Below, in pieces: positions 1 to 7,458 of a stretch of DNA of 64,000 bases (its first letter is position 1; each line of letters starts with the position of its first letter). The stretch is taken from positions 31,001 through 95,000 of the forward strand of contig NZ_BPIK01000001.1 in NCBI RefSeq assembly GCF_026004075.1, in the 5' to 3' direction. Under the pieces are notes generated by a model that did not search any database, had not been told where the DNA came from, and saw nothing but the letters and a program-made list of their open reading frames with translations. Made by a program: the position numbers and the translations under genes. The stretch is from Meiothermus sp. GTDB taxonomy: Bacteria > Deinococcota > Deinococci > Deinococcales > Thermaceae.

Positions 1-841
1 GGTTGGCCCGGCTGGCCAGGTAGGCGCCGGTAGCGCCCAGCAGTATAGCCAGCACCAGCATGGCTACAGCCGCTCGAGCCAGGTCGTTGCCGGCCAGTAC
101 CGGCACAAAGGGCAGCAGGTTTTGCAGGGCTTCGGCCAGGAAGCGATAAGAGACCACCCCCAGCCCCAGGGCTACCAGGCCAGCGGCTAGGGTAAGCAGC
201 GTTCCCTCGGCCACAAAAGGCCCCTGGATGAAGCGCCGAGTGGCCCCCACAAGTTGCATTACTCGAAGCTCTTCGCGGCGGTTTTCGATGGAAAGCCGGA
301 TAGTGCCCATTACGCTAAAAAGCGTATCCAGGAGAAGTAGAACAACCAGAATGTTTACCGCCACCCGCAGGCCCGCCAGCACCCGCACCAACTGCTCGGT
401 GAGAGCACCACCATATTCCACGCTGTCTACACCTTCCAATCGGGCCACCCTTCGTCCCACCTCGCGCACGGCCTGGGCGTCGTTCAGCTTGATTCGAATG
501 GTGTCGGGAAGGGGGTTCTGGATGAATTCGCGGGCCTGGGCCAGGTAAGGATAATCAAGTTGTAGCGTGGCCAGGGCTTCTTCCTTGGTTTGTAGGCGAG
601 CCTCGCCGACTTCGGGCCAGGCTTTGACCTGGTTGAGAATCTCGGTAACCTGAGCCCCAGGTTTTAGGAAAGCCGCCACCTCCAGCTCGCGCTCGAGCGA
701 GGTCACAATCCGATCCAGATTCCATAGCAACAGGCCCAGCAAAAACAAGAGCGAAAACGACACCAGGGCGGTAAAAAAGGTGGCCAGGGTACTGGTTAGA
801 TGCTGACGCAATGAACGCAAGGCCTGGGAAATGGCGTACAC
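1..841 (-). CDS. ftsX: Cell division permease-like protein FtsX (partial, C-terminus beyond window)
   Basis: Translating the minus strand gives about 280 residues of an FtsX-family protein. It has a short cytoplasmic N-terminus, a first membrane helix near residues 18-40, an extracytoplasmic domain of about 110 residues, and then three further membrane segments. The conserved cytoplasmic patch ENRREELRVMQLVGATRRF lies between helices 2 and 3. FtsX pairs with the ATPase FtsE at the divisome to control peptidoglycan hydrolases. No ftsE lies directly upstream. I prefer the GTG at 841 over the ATG at 847, because TACACT (853-848 on this strand) sits exactly six bases before it, the leaderless arrangement used elsewhere here. 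The last few residues fall outside the window. Confidence 0.9.
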   Translation of the reverse strand, partial: MYAISQALRSLRQHLTSTLATFFTALVSFSLLFLLGLLLWNLDRIVTSLERELEVAAFLKPGAQVTEILNQVKAWPEVGEARLQTKEEALATLQLDYPYLAQAREFIQNPLPDTIRIKLNDAQAVREVGRRVARLEGVDSVEYGGALTEQLVRVLAGLRVAVNILVVLLLLDTLFSVMGTIRLSIENRREELRVMQLVGATRRFIQGPFVAEGTLLTLAAGLVALGLGVVSYRFLAEALQNLLPFVPVLAGNDLARAAVAMLVLAILLGATGAYLASRAN

Positions 842-1035
842 GGCCATAGTGTATCGGCTGCTGACCCTTGATGGGTTAATTCCTGCTAAGTGTCGCGCGA
901 GGGCTCTTTGTACGATACCGAGCCGATCGGGGCCTAGGATGGGTGAGATGGCTTCCTTGAACTGAACCACGACAATTTACTGTGTAGAATAAGACTGCTG
1001 TACGACGAGCAATTGAAGTTACAGGAGGCCGGAAT

Positions 1036-1821
1036 GTGCTAAGCGGAAACCTGGCGGAGTTCCCCCTTTTGCGGCTCTTGGAGACCCTGATGGGGGTGGC
1101 CAGGGGTGGGGCTTTACTTATCGAGCACCCCAGCTTTGCGGGTAGCGTTTATTTTGAAGGTGGGCATCCAGTACATGCTGAAGCTGGCCCGTTGCGGGGT
1201 TTGAAAGCCCTCGAGCTCCTGGCTGGTCTCAAATCGGCGCCGTTTCGTTTCGATGCGGAGCAGGCCACCCCCGAGCGCAGCATCGAGCGCAGCCTCGAGA
1301 CCCACCAACTCATCCTGCACCAGTTTGAAGCCTGGAGTGAGGTACACCTGCCCCATAACTGGGAACTGACGCTTCATGGCTGCTTGATTCAAGAGCCTGC
1401 CCAGCTCAGTCCCCTCGAGGCCGATGTTTTGGCCCAGGTGCAAGGAAAGAGCCTGGCCCAAGCCTTGATGAGCGGACGACTTTCGCCCCTCGAGACGGCC
1501 CAGGTGCTCAGCAAGCTGTTGCGGCTGGGCTTGCTCGAGGCCCGGAACCATCTCACAGTTGAGCCAGAGCCTTTGGTGGTGCTCACTTTGTATGGTGGGG
1601 GACAGGGGGTGGCAGCCATAGATGAGGGTTTGTTTACACACTGGCAGGGCTTAGTGGGGGGAGCGTTTATGGTGCGCTTGCGCACCAAAACCCTGGAGGC
1701 TACCCTGCGCCCCGAGCCCCGCCTTAACATGCAAGGCCGGGTGGGGCTTTTTGAGCGTGACATGCGTCAACTGCGCCTCAGCCGGGGCGTACCTGTGGAA
1801 GTCTGGCCGGAAGCTAGATAA
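1036..1821 (+). CDS. DUF4388 domain protein, paralogue 1
   Basis: This 261-residue soluble protein begins with a DUF4388-type domain (residues 1 to about 95; GNLAEFPLLRLLETL, then a FEGGHPVHAE segment). Such domains are found in bacterial gliding and signalling proteins of unclear biochemistry. A middle helical region and a C-terminal beta-rich segment ending in PVEVWPE follow. The start is GTG at 1036, eight bases after AGGAGG. An ATG at 1034 overlaps it but runs into a stop after two codons. A paralogue with the same layout and the same VWP ending lies at 35559-36317 on the minus strand. The symporter gene follows after 14 bases, so the two may be cotranscribed. Function is unknown. Confidence 0.75.
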   Translation: MLSGNLAEFPLLRLLETLMGVARGGALLIEHPSFAGSVYFEGGHPVHAEAGPLRGLKALELLAGLKSAPFRFDAEQATPERSIERSLETHQLILHQFEAWSEVHLPHNWELTLHGCLIQEPAQLSPLEADVLAQVQGKSLAQALMSGRLSPLETAQVLSKLLRLGLLEARNHLTVEPEPLVVLTLYGGGQGVAAIDEGLFTHWQGLVGGAFMVRLRTKTLEATLRPEPRLNMQGRVGLFERDMRQLRLSRGVPVEVWPEAR

Positions 1822-1835
1822 AGCAAAGGCAGCCT

Positions 1836-3215
1836 ATGGATATACTCACACTTAACGACTACGTCAATCGAGCGGTCTACGGTGAATGGATGATGTTGGT
1901 GTTCATCCTGGTGGGCCTGTACCTATCCCTTCGTGCAGGCTTTCCGCAGTTCAGTCGGCTAGGTGTTGCGCTTCGCGAAACACTGGGGGCCATCCGGGAG
2001 CGTTTCCTGAGCTTTGGAGGTCAGATTACGCCCTTCCAGGCCGCCATGGTTGCCATGTCGGCTACCATCGGAACCGGACATATCATCGGCATGGTGGGAG
2101 CAGTGCTGTTGGGGGGGCCTGGTGCGGTGTTGTGGATGTGGGTGGCCTACCTGGTGGGTATGGCTACCAAGTTCTCCGAGGCGGTTCTGGCGGTGCACTT
2201 TCGCCGCCAGTACACCGATGGCTCGGTGCTGGGTGGCCCTATGGTGTATATCCGCTATGGCCTGGGCCGGCGGATGGCCTGGCTGGCGGCGCTGTTTGCG
2301 CTGTTTACCGCCATTGCGGCATTTGGAATTGGCAACCTTTCGCAGGCGGGGGCAGTGGGGGCGGCCCTGGCTCAGGAGTTCAACGTGCCACCTGCGATTA
2401 CCGGCTTGCTGGTCGCGCTTCTGGTGGGAATTTTGCTGGCCGGCGGCATTCGTTCGGTAGCACGGTTTGCCCAGGTGGTGGTGCCCCTCAAGCTGGTGTT
2501 GTTTTTCCTAGCGATTCTACCCCTTATTTTCATTCACCTCGAGAACCTCCCTGCAGCTTTTGTGCTGGTTGTTTCTTCTGCCTTTAGTTTTCAAGCAGCG
2601 GCTGGGGGTGCAGCAGGGGCGGCTGTATCGCTGGGTTTGGCCGAAATCCTAAAGGCGGGGGTGGGACGGGGGATTTTTGCCAATGAAGCCGGGTTGGGTT
2701 CAGCCGCCATTGCCCATGCCCAGGCCCAGGTCGATCACCCGGTGCGACAGGGTTTCTGGGGTCTCACGGAGATGCTCTTGAGCCTAACCGTGACCACCTT
2801 AATGGCCCTGACCTTTATTGCCAGCGGGCTCTGGCAGCGCTTTTTGGGCGGCGACCGGGTAGAAGCGGCCCGTGCTTTGTTCGCCGAGCATCCGCTGGGG
2901 GTGGCGGCGCTGGGACTCATGCTAGCTGTTTTTGCGCTGGGAACAATGGTTTCCTGGGGTTTTTATGGCGAGGAAGGGGCGGCCTACTTATTTGGTGAGG
3001 GTATCCGCTGGCCTTACCGCCTCACCTTCGCAACCTTCGCTTTCGTGGGGCCCTTGGGTGGGCTGGCAGCTCTGACCAGCGTGGCCGATACCCTCAACGG
3101 CCTGATGGCCATCCCCAACCTGATTGCTCTGCTGGCCCTCGGGGGGTTGGTGGGCCAGCTGTTGCGGGAGTTTTTTAGCGGTCTGCCCTGGCAGCCGCCC
3201 GAAGAAGAAGATTAG
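1836..3215 (+). CDS. Sodium:alanine symporter, AGCS family
   Basis: A 459-residue polytopic membrane protein with about ten hydrophobic segments. The AGCS hallmarks are present: a GQITPFQAAMVAMSATIGTG stretch near residues 60-80, GGPMVYIRYGLG near 135, and the ANEAGLGSAAIAHA motif near 280. The family imports alanine or glycine with Na+. The gene follows the DUF4388 gene by 14 bases with only a weak ribosome site, so it probably depends on that transcript. It ends about 100 bases before the separately promoted ubiX gene. The family call is firm; the actual substrate is not provable here. Confidence 0.9.
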   Translation: MDILTLNDYVNRAVYGEWMMLVFILVGLYLSLRAGFPQFSRLGVALRETLGAIRERFLSFGGQITPFQAAMVAMSATIGTGHIIGMVGAVLLGGPGAVLWMWVAYLVGMATKFSEAVLAVHFRRQYTDGSVLGGPMVYIRYGLGRRMAWLAALFALFTAIAAFGIGNLSQAGAVGAALAQEFNVPPAITGLLVALLVGILLAGGIRSVARFAQVVVPLKLVLFFLAILPLIFIHLENLPAAFVLVVSSAFSFQAAAGGAAGAAVSLGLAEILKAGVGRGIFANEAGLGSAAIAHAQAQVDHPVRQGFWGLTEMLLSLTVTTLMALTFIASGLWQRFLGGDRVEAARALFAEHPLGVAALGLMLAVFALGTMVSWGFYGEEGAAYLFGEGIRWPYRLTFATFAFVGPLGGLAALTSVADTLNGLMAIPNLIALLALGGLVGQLLREFFSGLPWQPPEEED

Positions 3216-3315
3216 GGTGATTTTCAAAAAAACTTCGCGACAGAACGCCGGGCACGCACCCTGGTTTTCATTAGGGGCTGCATTTGCAGCAGGGGCTTGC
3301 CTGTACACTTGGCGC

Positions 3316-3906
3316 ATGAGTGTACCCAAGCGACTGGTGGTGGGGCTTTCGGGCGCCTCGGGGATGCCCTACGCTCTGGATCTGCTGCAAACCCTGCGAC
3401 GGATGGGTGGGCTGGAAGTCCACCTGGTGATGAGTCAGGGGGCCAAGAGGGTGCTGGTGGAGGAGGCGGAGCTGAGCCTCGAGGCCGTGGAGGCCCTGGC
3501 CCACGGGGTGCACCGCAGCAGCGACCTGGGGGCCCCCATCGCCTCGGGAAGCTTTCGTACCCTGGGTATGGTGATTGTGCCGTGCAGCGCGACCACTCTT
3601 GCTAAAGTGGCCTATGGTCTGGCCGATAACCTTTTGACCCGGGCGGCCTATGTAACCCTTAAGGAACGTCGCCCCCTGGTGCTGGTACCGCGCGAGGCCC
3701 CGCTGCCTTTGCCGAGCCTCGAGGCCATGGTTAGAGCGGCCCAGGCTGGGGCTACCATTCTCCCGGCAGCCCCTGGGTTTTATCACAAGCCCAAAACCAT
3801 CGACGATCTGCTGGCTTTTATGACCCAGCGTATTCTGGATTTGTTTGGCCTTGAGTATTCCAGGGCGCCGCGCTGGGGCGAGCTACAGGAGCTCGAGCTC
3901 GACTAA
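3316..3906 (+). CDS. ubiX: Flavin prenyltransferase UbiX
   Basis: This 196-residue protein matches UbiX/Pad1 along its length. It has an N-terminal nucleotide-binding GLSGASGMPYALDLL, a central VPCSATTLAKVAYGLADNLLTRAA, then PREAPLPL and a C-terminal GFYHKPKTIDDLL. UbiX attaches dimethylallyl phosphate to FMN to make the prenyl-FMN cofactor of UbiD decarboxylases; no ubiD is nearby. The ATG at 3316 is chosen over a longer open frame because homologous sequence begins there. TACACT at 3304-3309 lies six bases before it, indicating leaderless transcription. Its stop overlaps the convergent uppP stop by four bases. Confidence 0.93.
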   Translation: MSVPKRLVVGLSGASGMPYALDLLQTLRRMGGLEVHLVMSQGAKRVLVEEAELSLEAVEALAHGVHRSSDLGAPIASGSFRTLGMVIVPCSATTLAKVAYGLADNLLTRAAYVTLKERRPLVLVPREAPLPLPSLEAMVRAAQAGATILPAAPGFYHKPKTIDDLLAFMTQRILDLFGLEYSRAPRWGELQELELD

Positions 3907-4679
3907 CGCAGGAAAAACACCCCGTACACCACCCCAATCAGTATGCGGTAGATGGCGAAGGGTACAAAACTGTTGCGGCTCACGAAGCCCAGAAGCCAGC
4001 GCACCGTTAGCAAAGCCGATACGAAAGCGGCCAGAAAGCCCACTGCCAGCAGTCCCCAATTGTCGGCGCGGAAATCGTCCATGTGGCGCAGCAGGGAGAA
4101 CCCGGTGGCTGAGAGCATGGTGGGCACGGCCAGAATGAAGGAAAACTCAGCGGCGGCCCGACGGGATAGCCCCAGGGCCATACCCCCCACGATGGTAGCC
4201 CCGCTACGCGAGACCCCTGGCATCATGGCAACGGCCTGAAACAGGCCAATCAGTATGGCGTAAGGTGCTGGTAGCTGGTTGACATCGTCGTAGCGCTTAT
4301 GGTGTTGCAGCCAGCGATCCACGAACAGCAAAAGAATGCCCACGCCAACCAGATTAATCACCACAATTAGGTCGTTGCCCAGGAACACGTTCTCAATCAC
4401 ATCGGCCAGTAAAAAACCCAGAATGCCAGTGGGAATAAAGGCCACAATAATGCGCTTCCAAACCTCTATATCCCGCAAAAAACGCTGAAAGTACAGGGCT
4501 AAAACAGCCAGAATGGCCCCTAGCTGGATAACCACGATGAAGCTTTTGATAAAAGGATCGTTTTCGATATCGAGCTGGAGCAGGTGAGCGGCCAGGGTGA
4601 GGTGGCCGGTGGAGGAGATGGGTAGGAACTCGGTCAAGCCCTCGAGAATGCCCAGGATGAGCGCCTCAAAAATATTCAC
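3903..4679 (-). CDS. uppP: Undecaprenyl-diphosphatase UppP (BacA)
   Basis: An integral membrane phosphatase of about 258 residues that recycles undecaprenyl pyrophosphate to the monophosphate for peptidoglycan synthesis. Both catalytic signatures are present: LEGLTEFLPISSTGHL near the N-terminus and GVSRSGATI near residue 155. About eight hydrophobic helices are visible. There are two possible GTG starts. The second, at 4679, lies seven bases after TATTCT, so I prefer it; the first at 4685 would add two residues. The gene is divergent from ispD and tail-to-tail with ubiX. Confidence 0.93.
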   Translation of the reverse strand: MNIFEALILGILEGLTEFLPISSTGHLTLAAHLLQLDIENDPFIKSFIVVIQLGAILAVLALYFQRFLRDIEVWKRIIVAFIPTGILGFLLADVIENVFLGNDLIVVINLVGVGILLLFVDRWLQHHKRYDDVNQLPAPYAILIGLFQAVAMMPGVSRSGATIVGGMALGLSRRAAAEFSFILAVPTMLSATGFSLLRHMDDFRADNWGLLAVGFLAAFVSALLTVRWLLGFVSRNSFVPFAIYRILIGVVYGVFFLR

Positions 4680-4761
4680 GCCCACGAGAATATCATGCTG
4701 AGATGAAATCCAGTGGACGGTGACGCGGCTCGAGTCGTTTTTTTACGATACGATTCCAAGC

Positions 4762-5394
4762 ATGAAGATTTCGGTGCTGTTGCCTGCGGCCGGTTCGGGT
4801 GAACGGATTGGCCGGGGACCTAAAGCGTTTTTGCGGGTGGGTGGAAAGACCCTGCTGGACTGGGCCCTCGAGGGCTTTGCCTGGGCCGACGAGGTGGTGG
4901 TGGCCCTCCCGCCGGGTTTTCGGGTGGATGGCCTGAAAACCGTTCCGGGCGGCCAGACCCGCCAGCAGAGCGTGTTTAATCTGGTGCAGGCGGCCAGTGG
5001 TGAGGTGGTGCTGGTGCACGATGTGGCCCGGCCTTTTGTGGTGCGCCCGGCGGTAGAACGGCTGCTGGAGGCTGTTCGGGCCACAGGTGCGGCCACCCTG
5101 GCGGTACCGGTGCCCGATACCTTGGTGCGGGAGGAAGATCGGCAATACGGCGAGGTGATCGCGCGCGAACACCACCGGTTGGTGCAGACCCCCCAGGGCT
5201 TTCGCCGCGAGCTGCTGTGGCAGGCCCATCAGCAGGCCCAGGCCGCGGGGACTGAATTCACCGACGATGCCCAGCTAGTTCGCTGGCTGGGTCACCCGGT
5301 GGCGCTGGTGGAGGGCGACCGTCGGATGTTCAAGGTGACCTATCCCGAAGACCTGATTCTGGCAGAAGGGCTGGCGCAGGTATGGAACTGTTAG
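4762..5394 (+). CDS. ispD: 2-C-methyl-D-erythritol 4-phosphate cytidylyltransferase IspD
   Basis: IspD (210 residues) transfers CMP to MEP in the non-mevalonate isoprenoid pathway. Visible motifs are the N-terminal nucleotide-binding LPAAGSGERIG followed by PKAF, the VHDVARPFV motif in the middle, and the C-terminal VTYPEDL. The ATG at 4762 starts exactly at the conserved N-terminus. TACGAT at 4749-4754 lies seven bases upstream, consistent with a leaderless mRNA. The gene overlaps ispE by 13 bases, so two steps of the same pathway are translated together. Confidence 0.95.
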   Translation: MKISVLLPAAGSGERIGRGPKAFLRVGGKTLLDWALEGFAWADEVVVALPPGFRVDGLKTVPGGQTRQQSVFNLVQAASGEVVLVHDVARPFVVRPAVERLLEAVRATGAATLAVPVPDTLVREEDRQYGEVIAREHHRLVQTPQGFRRELLWQAHQQAQAAGTEFTDDAQLVRWLGHPVALVEGDRRMFKVTYPEDLILAEGLAQVWNC

Positions 5395-6209
5395 CCCCTG
5401 CCAAGGTGAACCTGGGTCTTTCGGTGCTGGGCCGCCGACCCGACGGCTACCACGAACTGCACACCCTGTTTGCGGCCCTGCGGGTGGGCGACCGGCTCTG
5501 GGTAGAGGCCATTCCCGAGGGAATTGAACTGGAGGTACGGGGCCAGGGCCTGCCTGCCGACACCAATAACCTGGTATACAAGGCTGCGCAGGCTTACCTG
5601 ACGGCTGCTGGCTGGCCCGGCGGGGTGCGGGTGGTGCTGGAAAAGAACCTGCCCCTAGCTGCCGGGCTGGGTGGGGGCTCTTCCGATGCGGCGGCGGTGC
5701 TGCGGGCTTTATCCCGGCTCTATCCAGCAGCCCTCGAGCTGCCGAGACTGGCCCTTGGGCTGGGGGCCGACGTGCCCTTTTTCCTGGGGCCGGGCCTGGC
5801 CGAAGGGCGGGGGGTGGGCGAACGCCTAACCCCCCTTCCCCCCCTCCGGGCTGCGCTGGTGCTGGTGAATCCGGGCATTGCGGTTTCGGCGGCTGAGGCC
5901 TACAAAGGCCTCACACCCGAGATGTGGCAGCCCGAACTGGATATCGCCGGGGTTGTAGAAGCCATTCAGGTAGGGGAGGAACCCCCCTACTGGAATACGC
6001 TCGAGCGCTCCGTATTTCGCCTGCACCCCTACCTCGAGGCCCTCAAACAAGAGCTGTACCGCCTGGGGCTCAGGGGCGTGCTGATGTCGGGCTCAGGTTC
6101 TACGCTGTTTGGTCTGGCCCGTGAGGCCGACGAGGCCGCACACCTGGCTGGGGTTTTGCGAAGCAAGTACCCGAATTTCTGGGTGGTGGCCACCGAGACC
6201 GTAAGCTAG
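5382..6209 (+). CDS. ispE: 4-diphosphocytidyl-2-C-methyl-D-erythritol kinase IspE
   Basis: IspE (275 residues) is a GHMP kinase that phosphorylates CDP-ME. It carries PAKVNLGLSVLGRRPDGYHEL at the N-terminus, the ATP-binding glycine loop LAAGLGGGSSDAAAVL near residue 90, GLGADVPFFL, and a C-terminal MSGSGSTLFGL. The start lies inside the end of ispD with a 13-base overlap, which implies translational coupling. The coding region ends about 40 bases before the TPP riboswitch. Confidence 0.96.
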   Translation: MELLAPAKVNLGLSVLGRRPDGYHELHTLFAALRVGDRLWVEAIPEGIELEVRGQGLPADTNNLVYKAAQAYLTAAGWPGGVRVVLEKNLPLAAGLGGGSSDAAAVLRALSRLYPAALELPRLALGLGADVPFFLGPGLAEGRGVGERLTPLPPLRAALVLVNPGIAVSAAEAYKGLTPEMWQPELDIAGVVEAIQVGEEPPYWNTLERSVFRLHPYLEALKQELYRLGLRGVLMSGSGSTLFGLAREADEAAHLAGVLRSKYPNFWVVATETVS

Positions 6210-6246
6210 GTGCTGTACATTGGCCCGAATAGGCCGTATCATCCAA

Positions 6247-6332
6247 GCGTCATCGGGGGTGCCTGGGCAGTCCAGGCTGAGAAACACCCTTTGAACCTGA
6301 TGCGGTTTGTACCGCCGTAGGGAGCATGACGC
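6247..6332 (+). promoter_or_regulatory. TPP (THI-box) riboswitch
   Basis: The THI-box core is clear: GGGGTGCC, a P3 hairpin (CCTGG/CCAGG), GGCTGAGA, ACCC, TGAACCTGAT, then CCGCCGTAGGGAG. P1 is a perfect 7-bp helix between GCGTCAT (6247-6253) and ATGACGC (6326-6332). The ATG at 6326 is therefore part of the aptamer, not a start codon. The riboswitch binds thiamine pyrophosphate and controls the thiamine uptake genes behind it. Confidence 0.96.
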
Positions 6333-6336
6333 GCAA

Positions 6337-6364
6337 CCCTCCCGATGACATGGAGGGATTTTTT
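6337..6364 (+). terminator. Riboswitch expression platform: terminator overlapping the thiB ribosome site
   Basis: CCCTCC (6337-6342) pairs with GGAGGG (6352-6357) around a 9-base loop and is followed by A and six T. GGAGGG is also the ribosome-binding site of thiB, seven bases before its ATG. The competing pairing is GGGAG (6320-6324, the 3' edge of the aptamer) with CTCCC (6339-6343). Ligand binding should therefore favour termination and sequestering of the ribosome site. This regulatory logic is inferred from the pairings. Confidence 0.75.
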
Positions 6365-7444
6365 ATGCAAAAAACCCCAAAAGTTGGATGGTCGGCTTGG
6401 CTAGGTGTGCTGTGGATGCTGCTGGTGTTATGGCCCGCGTGGGCGCAGCAAACCACCCTGACTGTCCTTACCCACGATAGCTGGAGCCTTGACAAGAACC
6501 TGGTCGCTCGCTTCGAGCAGGAGAACGGCATCCGGGTTCGCTTTCTGAAAGGCGGCGATGCCGGTGAGATGCTCAACAAGGCCATTCTGAGCAAGGGTGC
6601 ACCCATTGCCGATGTGATCTATGGCTTCGACAATACCCTGCTCTCGCGCGCATTGCAGGCCGATATTTTACAACCCTACCGCTCGCCGGAGCTGCCCAAC
6701 CTGCGCCCCGAACTGATAATTGACCAGACCTTCCGGGCCACGCCGGTGGACTTTGGCTATGTGGCCCTTAACTACGACCGGGATTTCTTCAAGGGCAAGC
6801 CCCTACCTCAGCGCTTCGCCGACCTGACGCAGCCGGAGTTTGCTGGGTTGCTGGTGGTGCAGAACCCGGCTACCAGCTCGCCGGGGCTGGCCTTCCTGCT
6901 GGCCACCGTGGCGGCTTTTGGGGAGGATGGGTACCTGGATTTTTGGGAGAACCTGCGCAAGAACGGGGTGCGGGTGGTGAGCGGCTGGAGCGAGGCCTAC
7001 TACACCCACTTCACCCGGGCCGGCGGCGACCGCCCGCTGGTGGTCTCGTACAGCACCAGCCCGGCCGCCGAACTGTACTACAGCGAGGCCAAGCCCAAGC
7101 CCACCGAGCCCCCCACGGCCAACCTTTTTTTGCCCCGTAGCTCATTTTTCCAGGTGGAGTATGTGGGCATTTTGAAGGGTACGCGCAATCTGCGGGCGGC
7201 CCAGCGTTTTGTGGACTGGCTGGTTTCTAAGCCTGCACAAGAGAGCATCCCCACCCAGATGTGGGTTTATCCGGCCCGGCGGGATGCCAGGCTGCCAGAA
7301 GTTTTCCGCTTTGCCCAGGTGCCCCCTGAGCCAGCCCGCTTGACGCCTCAGCAGATCGCAAACAATCGCGAGCGCTGGATTCGTGAGTGGACGCAGGTGG
7401 TGGTGCAAGGGCAGACGGCACAGGCGGTAAAGGCGCGGCGTTAG
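6365..7444 (+). CDS. thiB: Thiamine ABC transporter substrate-binding protein
   Basis: A 359-residue periplasmic binding protein. The N-terminus (GWSAWLGVLWMLLVLWPAWA) is a signal peptide with cleavage predicted after AWA. The mature part begins TTLTVLTHDSWSL, typical of ThiB/TbpA, and continues with ADVIYGFDNTLL and the family's conserved VDFGYVALNYDR. The start at 6365 is fixed by GGAGGG seven bases upstream and by the signal peptide. The gene sits directly behind the TPP riboswitch and 14 bases ahead of the permease gene. Thiamine or a phosphate ester is the likely ligand. Confidence 0.92.
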   Translation: MQKTPKVGWSAWLGVLWMLLVLWPAWAQQTTLTVLTHDSWSLDKNLVARFEQENGIRVRFLKGGDAGEMLNKAILSKGAPIADVIYGFDNTLLSRALQADILQPYRSPELPNLRPELIIDQTFRATPVDFGYVALNYDRDFFKGKPLPQRFADLTQPEFAGLLVVQNPATSSPGLAFLLATVAAFGEDGYLDFWENLRKNGVRVVSGWSEAYYTHFTRAGGDRPLVVSYSTSPAAELYYSEAKPKPTEPPTANLFLPRSSFFQVEYVGILKGTRNLRAAQRFVDWLVSKPAQESIPTQMWVYPARRDARLPEVFRFAQVPPEPARLTPQQIANNRERWIREWTQVVVQGQTAQAVKARR

Positions 7445-7458
7445 GTTAGGCTGCGGGT

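Noticed and set aside
1034..1042. ATG start for the first DUF4388 gene
   Set aside because: ATG TGC TAA stops after two codons; the overlapping GTG at 1036 opens the real frame.
6326..6364. Upstream ATG start for the thiamine-binding protein
   Set aside because: This ATG forms the 3' strand of the riboswitch P1 helix. The ATG at 6365 has a ribosome site and begins a signal peptide.
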